Below, one piece after another: positions 40,124 to 46,963 of a DNA stretch of 46,963 nt (positions are counted from its first letter, which is position 1; every line of letters starts with the position of its first letter). Where the stretch lies: NCBI GenBank assembly GCA_017483575.1, contig JAFUWF010000010.1:1-46963 (forward strand), read 5' to 3'. The translations under genes and the position numbers were made by a program. The notes below the pieces were generated by a model. The model was not told where the DNA came from. It did no database searches and saw only the letters and a program-made list of their open reading frames with translations. This DNA is from Bacteroidales bacterium (GTDB lineage: Bacteria > Bacteroidota > Bacteroidia > Bacteroidales > P3).

Positions 40124-41560
40124 TCAGTTTTTTAACACCAGTTCCGCGATGTTTTCTACGTGCTGTGTGTGGGGGAACATGTCGACGGGCTGTATGCGCC
40201 GCACCTCGTAGCGCGCGGCCAGCATCTGCAGGTCGCGGGCTTGGGTGGCGGGGTTGCAGCTGACGTAGACAATCTTCCGTGGCGCCGTGGCCAGGAGTTG
40301 CGCCACGACTTTCTCGTGCATGCCGGCGCGCGGCGGGTCGGTGACCACGACATCCGGACGGCCGTTGGCGGCGATGAATTCCTCGGTGAGCACCTGCGCC
40401 ATGTCGCCGGCGTAGAAACGCGTGTTGTCGAAACCGTTGAGGCGGGCGTTCTGCTTGGCGTCGGCAATGGCTTCCTCGACATATTCGATACCGACCACGC
40501 GACGGCACTTGTCGGCCAGGAAGAGGGCTATGGTGCCGGTGCCGGTGTAGAGGTCGTAGAGGGTGTCGTCGGCCTTCAGCTCCGTCAGCTCGGCCACGAA
40601 GCTGTAGAGCCGCTGGGCCTGGGCGGAGTTGGTCTGGTAGAACGACTTGGGGTTGATGATGAACCTCAGCTCGCGGCTGCCCTGGTAGCCCTGCATGCAC
40701 TCCTCGATGTGGTCGCTGCCACGGTAGGTGACCACGGTCTGGTCGCCGTAGGAGTCGTTCATCTTGGTGTTCACTATGTATTGCAGCGAGGTGATCTGCG
40801 GGAACCGTGCGGCGAGCATGTCCAGCAAGGGGAAGAGGCGGCCGGGGTCGTCGCTGGCCACGATGACGATGACCATCCACTGCCCGGTGGAGGTGTTGCG
40901 GACAACGAGGTTGCGCAGGAAGCCCGTATGGTTGCGTATGTCGTAGTATTCCAGCTTGTTCTCTTCGGCATACCGGCGCACGGCGAGGCGGATGTCGTTG
41001 CTCGGGTCCTGCTGCAGGGCGCAATGGTCGATGCTGAGCACCTTGTCGAAGAGCTGCGGGATGTGGAATCCGAGGGCCCCGTGCGAGGGTAGGGGAGTGT
41101 CGGCGGCGGCGGCAAGCTCCTCCTGGGTGCGCCAGGCCTTGGTGGAGAAGGTGAATTCCAGCTTGTTACGGTAGTAGTATATGTTCTCCGAACCGCAGAT
41201 GGGACGCATGCCGGAGCAGTCCACGTTGCCCAGACGCTCCAGGTTGTCGCGCACCTGGCGCTGTTTGGCCTCGAGTTGGGATTCGTAGCGGAGGGTTTGC
41301 CACTTGCATCCGCCGCACACACCGAAGTGGGGGCAACGGGCCTCGACGCGGAGGTCGGACAGGCGGTGGAACTTCACGGCACGCCCTTCGGCATAGTTCT
41401 TTTTCTTCTTGTGGAGCTGTATGTCGACCACATCGCCCGGCACCACGAAGGGCACGAACACCACCAGGCCGTCCACCTTGGCCACGGCCATTCCCTCGGC
41501 ACCGGCATCGGTGACGGTCACCTGCTCCAGCAACGGCAGATCTCTGTTTCTTCTTCCCAT
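40124..41560 (-). CDS. rlmD: 23S rRNA (uracil(1939)-C5)-methyltransferase
   Basis: A 478-residue RlmD/RumA-type enzyme. An N-terminal TRAM domain (about 8-62) is followed by an iron-sulfur site with CPHFGVCGGC (about 75-84) and a fourth cysteine in IDHCAL. The SAM core has LYDLYTGTGTIALFL, VTDPPRAGMHEKV and the catalytic cysteine in VSCNPATQARDL. RlmCD-type dual specificity cannot be excluded. It follows rpmH on the same strand, with a terminator between. Confidence 0.93.
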   Translation of the reverse strand: MGRRNRDLPLLEQVTVTDAGAEGMAVAKVDGLVVFVPFVVPGDVVDIQLHKKKKNYAEGRAVKFHRLSDLRVEARCPHFGVCGGCKWQTLRYESQLEAKQRQVRDNLERLGNVDCSGMRPICGSENIYYYRNKLEFTFSTKAWRTQEELAAAADTPLPSHGALGFHIPQLFDKVLSIDHCALQQDPSNDIRLAVRRYAEENKLEYYDIRNHTGFLRNLVVRNTSTGQWMVIVIVASDDPGRLFPLLDMLAARFPQITSLQYIVNTKMNDSYGDQTVVTYRGSDHIEECMQGYQGSRELRFIINPKSFYQTNSAQAQRLYSFVAELTELKADDTLYDLYTGTGTIALFLADKCRRVVGIEYVEEAIADAKQNARLNGFDNTRFYAGDMAQVLTEEFIAANGRPDVVVTDPPRAGMHEKVVAQLLATAPRKIVYVSCNPATQARDLQMLAARYEVRRIQPVDMFPHTQHVENIAELVLKN

Positions 41561-41592
41561 ACTGTTTGTTGGCTCTTTATAGGTTATAAATG

Positions 41593-41618
41593 AAAAAAAG
41601 AAGTATCCTCAATACTTC
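41593..41618 (-). terminator. Terminator of rpmH
   Basis: On the minus strand GAAGTAT (from 41618) pairs with ATACTTC (to 41600), followed by seven Ts (41593-41599). It lies 51 bases after the rpmH stop and just before rlmD. Confidence 0.75.
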
Positions 41619-41668
41619 TTTTCTCTTTGCAACGCCTTACAAGTCTCCATGCTGAATGGAGCTCTTGC

Positions 41669-41815
41669 TTATCGTTCGTCGGAAACGGTCAGTCTCTTTC
41701 TGCCTTTTCTGCGACGTGCGGCCAGCACTTTTCTACCGTTGGCGGTAGACATTCTCTTGCGGAAACCGTGCTTGTTTGCTCTTTTTCTCAGTGACGGTTG
41801 GAATGTTCTTTTCAT
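41669..41815 (-). CDS. rpmH: 50S ribosomal protein L34
   Basis: A 48-residue L34 protein. It begins [20 protein letters not shown] and ends [11 protein letters not shown], with the invariant [18 protein letters not shown] block between; length and basic composition are normal. It has its own promoter (41874-41881) and terminator. The usual partner rnpA is not beside it. Confidence 0.97.
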   Translation of the reverse strand: MKRTFQPSLRKRANKHGFRKRMSTANGRKVLAARRRKGRKRLTVSDER

Positions 41816-41873
41816 CTTTCTGCTATATTATTTTTGTTCTTTTTCGTCTTTTTTCTCGTTCAAATTGAGTTTG

Positions 41874-41881
41874 CAAAAGTA
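41874..41881 (-). promoter_or_regulatory. -7 element of rpmH
   Basis: TACTTTTG followed by CA on the minus strand, 59 bases before the start codon. The 282-base divergent region shared with the TPR-tail gene is very AT-rich. Confidence 0.6.
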
Positions 41882-42007
41882 CACATTTTTTTTGAATTGT
41901 TGATAAAAATTTCTGCTCAACAAATCTTTTTTCTTTATAAGATGTTGTTTTTCAGCTGTAAGGATAATGAAAATAAATTCTTTTTTTTCTGTTTGAAAAA
42001 ATATTTG

Positions 42008-42015
42008 TACATTTG
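42008..42015 (+). promoter_or_regulatory. -7 element of the TPR-tail/secG operon
   Basis: TACATTTG followed by CA, 82 bases before the ATG at 42098. A T-run lies at the -33 position instead of TTTG. Confidence 0.55.
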
Positions 42016-42097
42016 CAAATCCATTTTTCAATGTGAAAAGTTGTTAAATGGAACAATTTTTGAACAGATAAAGTAACAAAAAAAACAACTGTCGGAT

Positions 42098-42700
42098 ATG
42101 GACAAAAAACAGTTTATCGACATGGCATCGGCTCCTGGCCGTTTCACCTCGCAGGACCGTGGTTGGCTCAAAGCGCAGCTGGCCAAGTATCCCTATTCCT
42201 CGGTTGTGGCCACCCTGGCGCTGCTGGCCGACCATGCCTATGGCTTCGACACCCCCGAGGAACGCCGTTCCGTGGCCCTGTCGATGTGCAACCCCGCCGT
42301 CCTCGACGACCTCATGGCCCGTGCCACCACGGCCGCCGCGCCTGCCCCCGTGGCCGACGATCCCTCCTTCGACATCCTCAGCGAAATCAACACCTTCCAG
42401 GAGGTCTCTTTCAAGACCGCTCCCAAGAGCGTCATCCTGTCCAATTTTTTGAAAGTCGACCCCTCCGAGGAGGAAAATGACACCGCCAACGGCACCTCCA
42501 GCCACGACATCACCGATAAAAAAAGTTTGACCCCCGATGTTTCGCTAGGCACTGAAACTCTTGCTGTTATACTCGAAAAGCAAGGTCGCTACGACAAAGC
42601 TTTGGCAATTTATAAGAATTTATTGGCCCAAAATCCCGAAAAAAGTAGTATTTTTGCACCCCGAATTCAACGACTGACAACAATATTAAATAGTAAATAA
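42098..42700 (+). CDS. Conserved protein with C-terminal TPR unit, upstream of secG
   Basis: A 200-residue protein of unknown function. The C-terminus has a single TPR-like pair (TETLAVILEKQGRYDKALAIYKNLLAQNPEKS); the rest is helical and acidic. In Bacteroidota a similar protein commonly precedes secG. Here the two are 15 bases apart and likely co-transcribed. A role near protein export is inferred from context only. Confidence 0.8.
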   Translation: MDKKQFIDMASAPGRFTSQDRGWLKAQLAKYPYSSVVATLALLADHAYGFDTPEERRSVALSMCNPAVLDDLMARATTAAAPAPVADDPSFDILSEINTFQEVSFKTAPKSVILSNFLKVDPSEEENDTANGTSSHDITDKKSLTPDVSLGTETLAVILEKQGRYDKALAIYKNLLAQNPEKSSIFAPRIQRLTTILNSK

Positions 42701-42715
42701 AACATTTAAAAAACT

Positions 42716-43069
42716 ATGCTGTATAACATCATCGTAATCCTGATTATCATTGTTTGCGTACTGCTTGCATTGGTTGTGCTCGTGCAGAACTCCAAGGGCG
42801 GCGGCCTCGCTGCCAACTTCTCCGCCCCCACCCAGGTGATGGGTGTGCGCCAGACCGCAGACTTCCTTGAGAAGGCCACCTGGTGGCTCGCCGGCATCCT
42901 CGTGGTGCTCAGCCTCGCTGCCACCGTCAGCATCCACCGTGGTCAGAAAACCGACCCCCTCCAGTCCGAGGTGAAGGTCGCCGACTACAGCCCCGTCCAG
43001 CAGGCTCCCGCCGCTACGGCCACCATGCCCGTAGCCGCCACCCCCGCTCCCGAGGCCGACCAGCAGTAA
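42716..43069 (+). CDS. secG: Preprotein translocase subunit SecG
   Basis: A 117-residue SecG with two membrane helices (about 3-22 and 55-74) separated by the conserved VLVQNSKGGGLAANF and FLEKATWWLAG. The Ala/Pro-rich tail is longer than in E. coli, as is common in this phylum. It works with SecYE at the inner membrane. It sits between the TPR-tail gene and a helicase gene starting four bases after its stop. Confidence 0.93.
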   Translation: MLYNIIVILIIIVCVLLALVVLVQNSKGGGLAANFSAPTQVMGVRQTADFLEKATWWLAGILVVLSLAATVSIHRGQKTDPLQSEVKVADYSPVQQAPAATATMPVAATPAPEADQQ

Positions 43070-43073
43070 GGTC

Positions 43074-44513
43074 GTGGCTGCCTCAGGCTTCGAGCCGGTT
43101 GTCCAAAAGCTCATACTATCCCACTTTCCGCACCATCCCACGGGCGGACAGTGGGATGCTTGTGCCTCCATGGCACGCTTCCTCTACGACTCCGACCCCC
43201 GTTCGGCCTTCCTCCTGAAAGGCTATGCCGGCACCGGCAAGACCTCCCTCATCTCCGCCCTCATCCAGACCCTCCCGGCCCTCCGCGTCAGCTCCCTGCT
43301 CCTCGCCCCCACGGGCCGCGCCGCCAAGGTTATCTCCGCCTACTCCGAACGCCCGGCCTACACCATCCACAAGAAGATCTACATGACCGTCACCGACGCC
43401 TCCGGCGCCGTGCGCACGGTCCGCGGCATCAACAAGCACGCCTACACCCTCTTCATCGTTGACGAGGCCTCCATGATAGGCCTCGAGCCCACCTCCACCC
43501 GCCAGAGCCTCCTGGAGGACCTCATCGACTACGTCTACGACGGCAACCACTGCCGCCTCATGCTCATCGGCGACAGCGCCCAGCTGCCCCCCGTGGGCCA
43601 GAGCGAGAGCCCCGCCCTCGACGAGCGCTACCTCTCCGCGGCCTTCTCGCTCAACGTCATCAGCGCCGAGCTCACCGAGGTGGTGCGCCAGAAGCAGCTC
43701 TCCGGCATCCTCGCCGGAGCCACGGCCCTTCGCTCGCAGATCACCGCCCTGGCGGGCGGCGACGAAGCACAGATGCCCCTCTTCGACCCCAACAGCGTCG
43801 ACGTCGTCCGCCTTGCTGGCGAAGACCTCATGGAGACCCTCTACCGCGAATACGGCGACTTCGCCCTCGACCAGGTCGTCGTCATCTGCCGCTCCAACAA
43901 GCGCGCCAACCTCTTCAACCAGGGCGTGCGCAACAGCGTCCTCTTCCGCGAGGAGGAGGTCAACGCCGGCGACTACCTCATGGTGGTGAAAAACAACTAC
44001 TACTGGCTCGACGAGGACAGCTCCATAGGCTTCATCGCCAACGGCGACATCGTCGAGGTCCTCAGCGTGCGCCATGTGCAGGAACTCTACGGCTTCCGCT
44101 TTGCCGACGCCACGGTGCGCTTCGTCGACTACCCCGACGAGGAGCCCCGCGACTGCAAGCTCCTCCTCTCCACGCTCTACTCCGAGTCGCCCTCGCTCAC
44201 CGCCGACGAGGCCAACCTCCTGTTCAACAACGTCATGGAAGACTATGCCGACCTGCCCACCAAGGCCGACCGCCTGCGCGAACTCCGCGCCAACCCCTAC
44301 TTCAACGCCCTGCAGGTCAAGTTCGCCTACGCCCTCACCTGCCACAAGACCCAGGGCGGCCAGTGGCGCACCGTCATCATCGACCAGGGCTTCCTGCCGC
44401 CGGACATGCTCCTCGACCGCGAATACCTGCGCTGGCTCTACACCGCTTTCACGCGAGCCACCGACCGCGTCTATCTGCTCAACTTCGAGCCCCGTTTCTA
44501 CGATAAAGTGTGA
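43074..44513 (+). CDS. RecD2-like ATP-dependent DNA helicase
   Basis: A 479-residue superfamily 1B helicase. Walker A is LLKGYAGTGKTSLI (about 46-59) and Walker B is LFIVDEASMIG. LMLIGDSAQLPPVGQSES is motif III; ALTCHKTQGGQW and LYTAFTRATDRVYLL are the UvrD_C_2 motifs. It lacks the long N-terminal part of full RecD2. The only start close to secG is GTG at 43074; the next in-frame ATG (43170) would cut into the N-terminal region. It converges on the acyltransferase gene with four bases between stops. Confidence 0.88.
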   Translation: MAASGFEPVVQKLILSHFPHHPTGGQWDACASMARFLYDSDPRSAFLLKGYAGTGKTSLISALIQTLPALRVSSLLLAPTGRAAKVISAYSERPAYTIHKKIYMTVTDASGAVRTVRGINKHAYTLFIVDEASMIGLEPTSTRQSLLEDLIDYVYDGNHCRLMLIGDSAQLPPVGQSESPALDERYLSAAFSLNVISAELTEVVRQKQLSGILAGATALRSQITALAGGDEAQMPLFDPNSVDVVRLAGEDLMETLYREYGDFALDQVVVICRSNKRANLFNQGVRNSVLFREEEVNAGDYLMVVKNNYYWLDEDSSIGFIANGDIVEVLSVRHVQELYGFRFADATVRFVDYPDEEPRDCKLLLSTLYSESPSLTADEANLLFNNVMEDYADLPTKADRLRELRANPYFNALQVKFAYALTCHKTQGGQWRTVIIDQGFLPPDMLLDREYLRWLYTAFTRATDRVYLLNFEPRFYDKV

Positions 44514-44517
44514 AATC

Positions 44518-45615
44518 CTATTTCCGTGCCGAAATCACGGGGTTGGCATACATCTCCATGAATATCCGCTGGCACTCGCCCTCCGGCAGCTGGTTCATAC
44601 GCTGCAGGAACTGGTTCTTCACCTCGGAGGAATAGTGCTGGCGATGCTGGTTGGTGCCCGTCAGCATGTCGTAGGCCAGATAGTTGGTCGGCATCAGCTT
44701 GTACAGCTTCTGTATGCGCTTGTCCAGCACGGCGGCCACGTGGTCCGCCAGGTCGCCGTCGGTGGCTATCTCGGTGCTGCTCAGGGGCTTGCCGATGGCC
44801 AGGTGCACATGCCCCTTGGGCCCTATGATACCCGTGGTGACGCTGTTGGTGTCCTCGCCCTCCACCTTGTGGTATCCGCCGTGGGCGCGGTGGTAGAGCT
44901 CGTTGGCCTTCATCAGGTCGCAGGGGTCCCATTCGTACGACACCGACACGGGAATGATGTTCAGCTCCGCCAACGTCTTGTCGGCCGGGCCGTCGCTGCC
45001 CAGGGTCAGCATCTTCACGATGGCCGGAGCCGTGGAGTCCACGCCGTCCTTGCTGCGGCCGTTCTTCTGGGCTATCCACACCGACTCCCGCTGCTCCACA
45101 ATGAGACTGTGCAGATACTGCGACAGGTGCTGCAGGCTCCGGTAGAAGGCCCGCGGGTTGCCCCCGCCGCGCTCCATCTGGATCAGGTGGTTGCTCAGGA
45201 AGAGGTCCCTCAGCAACGGAGTCTCCATCAGGTTGTTGCCGAAGACGATGTACGAGGTCTTCCGCTGGCGGCTGATGAGCAGCATCTGCAGCAGGAAGGC
45301 GTCCAAGGTGATGTCGCGGTGGTTGGAGATGTAGAGGCAGGGCTTGCCCTTGCGGATATAGTCGAAGCCCGAGTGCGAGAACCCCTGCGTCGTGGTGCTG
45401 ACGATGCGGCAGATGGCGTCGTACATGAAGGTGATCTGCAGCTCCTTCACCGTCTGCACATTCTGCAGCCGCTGCATGGACTCCTCCACGGGCATCTGCG
45501 GATAGATGAATTTCAGTATCTGGGGTATCAGTTCCCACTTGACGATGCGTTTCAGCGCCTCGCGCAACTCCGCGTCGTTGTAGGGTCGTATGTCGTCGAA
45601 CGTATTGGCTTCCAT
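44518..45615 (-). CDS. 1-acylglycerol-3-phosphate acyltransferase-like protein
   Basis: A 365-residue acyltransferase of the PlsC/GPAT superfamily. The catalytic motif is YISNHRDITLDAFLL (NH-x4-D), with YIVFGNNLM and a MERGGGNPRAFYRS phosphate-binding region. It lacks clear membrane helices and is probably peripheral. It is 30 bases downstream of gpsA, which makes its probable substrate precursor, so the pair suggests glycerolipid synthesis. Exact acyl acceptor specificity cannot be read from sequence. Confidence 0.85.
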   Translation of the reverse strand: MEANTFDDIRPYNDAELREALKRIVKWELIPQILKFIYPQMPVEESMQRLQNVQTVKELQITFMYDAICRIVSTTTQGFSHSGFDYIRKGKPCLYISNHRDITLDAFLLQMLLISRQRKTSYIVFGNNLMETPLLRDLFLSNHLIQMERGGGNPRAFYRSLQHLSQYLHSLIVEQRESVWIAQKNGRSKDGVDSTAPAIVKMLTLGSDGPADKTLAELNIIPVSVSYEWDPCDLMKANELYHRAHGGYHKVEGEDTNSVTTGIIGPKGHVHLAIGKPLSSTEIATDGDLADHVAAVLDKRIQKLYKLMPTNYLAYDMLTGTNQHRQHYSSEVKNQFLQRMNQLPEGECQRIFMEMYANPVISARK

Positions 45616-45645
45616 GCCTTTGATGCTATCTGAATAGTTTGGTGT

Positions 45646-46638
45646 TTAAAAGACATTCTCTATCAGGTTGTCTATCTCCTCCTTGGGGTCGGACCCCTCG
45701 TAGAGCACACGGTAGACGGCCTCCACAATCGGCATATCGTCGCAGCGGCCTATCAGCAACCCCAGCTCGTGGAAGTTCTTGGCGGAATAGTAGCCCTCGG
45801 CCACGGTGCCCATCTTCTCGAAGATGTCGTCGATCCTGCCCCCTTTGGCGATTTCCTCGCCGAGGCGGCGGTTGCGGCTGTGCCTGGACCAGCAGGTGAC
45901 CATCAGGTCGCCCAGGTAGCAGTTGTCGGCAATGTTGCGGTTCACCGAGGGGAACACCTGTATCAGGTGCGCCAGCTCGCGCATGGCGGCGCTGACCATC
46001 ACGGCGTTGAGGTTGTCCCCGTAGCCCAGCCCCTGGCACATGCCAGCGCCTATGGCGTAGACATTCTTCAGCAGCCCCACGCGCTCCACGGCCATGATGT
46101 CCGTCGTGTGCGTGGTGTGCAGGTACGGGCAGCGCATCATCTGCTCCACCTCGATGGCCAACGAGGGGCTGTTCGACGCCATCGTCAGGAACGTCGGCTT
46201 CCCGTGCCCCGCCTCCTCGGCGTGCGTAGGGCCGCTGATGACGCAGATGTCGCTGCGCTTCACCTTCACAATGCTCTCCAGATACACCGACACCGAAATC
46301 CTACGCTCCGGGATAATGCCCTTGATGGCCGAGACAAACTTTTTGCCTTTGTAGGCCGACTTCGGCAGCTGCTCCAACACATTGGCTATGAACGCCGACG
46401 GCGTTACAAGGAACAGGTACTCGCTCTTCGCCACCACCTCCGCCAGGTCGTTGCTGATGTCCAGCCGGTCGGCGTCGAGTTCCACGTCCGGCAGGTGCAC
46501 CGGATTGTGTCCGTCGCGTTGCAAACCCGTGCGTACCTCCTCGTTTCTTACCCACCAATTCACCCTCCGGTCTGCCTGTTCCAGCAGTATTTTGACAATT
46601 GCAGTGGCCCACGAGCCACTTCCAATCACTCCTATCAT
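45646..46638 (-). CDS. gpsA: NAD(P)-dependent glycerol-3-phosphate dehydrogenase
   Basis: A 330-residue GpsA making sn-glycerol-3-phosphate from dihydroxyacetone phosphate. Nucleotide loop IGVIGSGSWATAI (about 2-14), ISGPTHAEEAG, the catalytic lysine in VGLLKNVYAIGAGM, and CYLGDLMVTCWS with RNRRLGEEI. Length is normal. It is the first gene of a pair with the acyltransferase; the promoter lies at 46698-46705. Confidence 0.96.
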   Translation of the reverse strand: MIGVIGSGSWATAIVKILLEQADRRVNWWVRNEEVRTGLQRDGHNPVHLPDVELDADRLDISNDLAEVVAKSEYLFLVTPSAFIANVLEQLPKSAYKGKKFVSAIKGIIPERRISVSVYLESIVKVKRSDICVISGPTHAEEAGHGKPTFLTMASNSPSLAIEVEQMMRCPYLHTTHTTDIMAVERVGLLKNVYAIGAGMCQGLGYGDNLNAVMVSAAMRELAHLIQVFPSVNRNIADNCYLGDLMVTCWSRHSRNRRLGEEIAKGGRIDDIFEKMGTVAEGYYSAKNFHELGLLIGRCDDMPIVEAVYRVLYEGSDPKEEIDNLIENVF

Positions 46639-46697
46639 TTCTTTATCTTATTGTACCACAGAGGATAACCATCCTTTGGCCATCCTTATTTATTCTG

Positions 46698-46705
46698 CAA
46701 AGATA
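46698..46705 (-). promoter_or_regulatory. -7 element of gpsA
   Basis: TATCTTTG followed by CAG on the minus strand, 59 bases before the ATG. A TTTG at 46730-46733 is 24 bases upstream, longer than usual. Confidence 0.55.
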
Positions 46706-46822
46706 CGTATTCTTTTTCACACTTTATAACAAAATTTTGTTAAAATCCCTTAAAATTCCATTCCCCCATCCCCGACCCACCCCCGGAAACGGACCCCAAA
46801 AAAGAGGGGTCAAATAGGTACC

Positions 46823-46953
46823 TTATTCGACTGTTCTTATATAGTATGCATAGAGTATACATATACTTCTCATATAGTATTTATATACAGTATATGAATA
46901 CTATATGAGAAGTATATGTATACTATATGCATACTATATGACATGGGTCGAAT
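46823..46953. repeat. 131-bp AT-rich palindromic element, copy 3
   Basis: The same length and 11-base unit structure as copies 1 and 2, centred on A46889, with AGGGGTCAAA on its left (46805-46814). Relative to copies 1 and 2 it has two paired changes that keep the arms complementary (46848/46930 and 46859/46919) and one unpaired change (46853). It lies upstream of gpsA. Confidence 0.95.
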
Positions 46954-46963
46954 TATACCCCTC

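Larger units (their letters stand above)
46639..46963. other. Intergenic region upstream of gpsA
   Basis: It holds the gpsA -7 box, a C-rich stretch and palindrome copy 3. No gene is seen before the window ends. Confidence 0.7.

Overview
The window looks like a chromosomal segment of a Bacteroidales (Bacteroidota) bacterium. Three things point there. Strong promoters carry the Bacteroidota -7 motif TAnnTTTG, in places with a TTTG about 19 bases upstream. Three secreted proteins have a cell-surface presentation or end in type A C-terminal sorting domains of the type IX secretion system (T9SS). Several gene families and neighbourhoods are typical of the phylum: TPR lipoprotein with DUF4292, the PG_1098-like methyltransferase, viroplasmin-RNase HI, and a TPR-tail protein beside secG. 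Coding DNA is GC-rich and intergenic DNA is AT-rich. No genus can be assigned from sequence alone.

Layout. 1-1.6 kb: the end of an unknown gene, a possible small structured RNA, and a DUF1016 PDDEXK nuclease gene. 1.8-4.8 kb: ybaK and a GH29 alpha-L-fucosidase on the minus strand, with a divergent promoter to a YigZ gene. 4.8-9.5 kb: pcrA, a CotH-like secreted protein and dtd. 9.8-11.9 kb: prmC, RNase HI and a truncated BRO-N gene (minus). 12-17.7 kb: a 1323-residue T9SS surface protein with a roughly 480-base leader, then a decayed DUF1016 copy. 17.7-21.1 kb: thyA, manC and asnS (minus). 21.2-26.8 kb: Na/Pi cotransporter, class II ribonucleotide reductase and ribD. 26.8-32.8 kb: methyltransferase, GxxExxY, nucleotidyltransferase, and the TPR-DUF4292-LolA-like-tadA run (minus). 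33.3-40 kb: two more T9SS cargo genes, one translationally coupled to apbE and yicC. 40.1-46.6 kb: rlmD, rpmH, a TPR-tail gene with secG and a RecD2-like helicase, then gpsA with an acyltransferase for glycerolipid synthesis.

Most genes are housekeeping. The unusual content is repetitive DNA. Three intergenic copies of an exactly 131-bp, AT-rich, near-perfect palindrome built from 11-bp units occur at 9.6, 33.0 and 46.9 kb. The third copy has paired compensatory changes in its two arms. Short tandem repeats with 7-, 9- or 10-base units and small palindromes also sit at gene boundaries and inside coding linkers. In one place they form the hydrophobic core of a signal peptide. In two places heptamers fill the whole space between a stop codon and the next start. 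A 121-base nested hairpin followed by a terminator-like hairpin precedes the giant surface protein and may be a regulatory leader. These repeat systems are the best candidates for something undescribed; what they do is inference.
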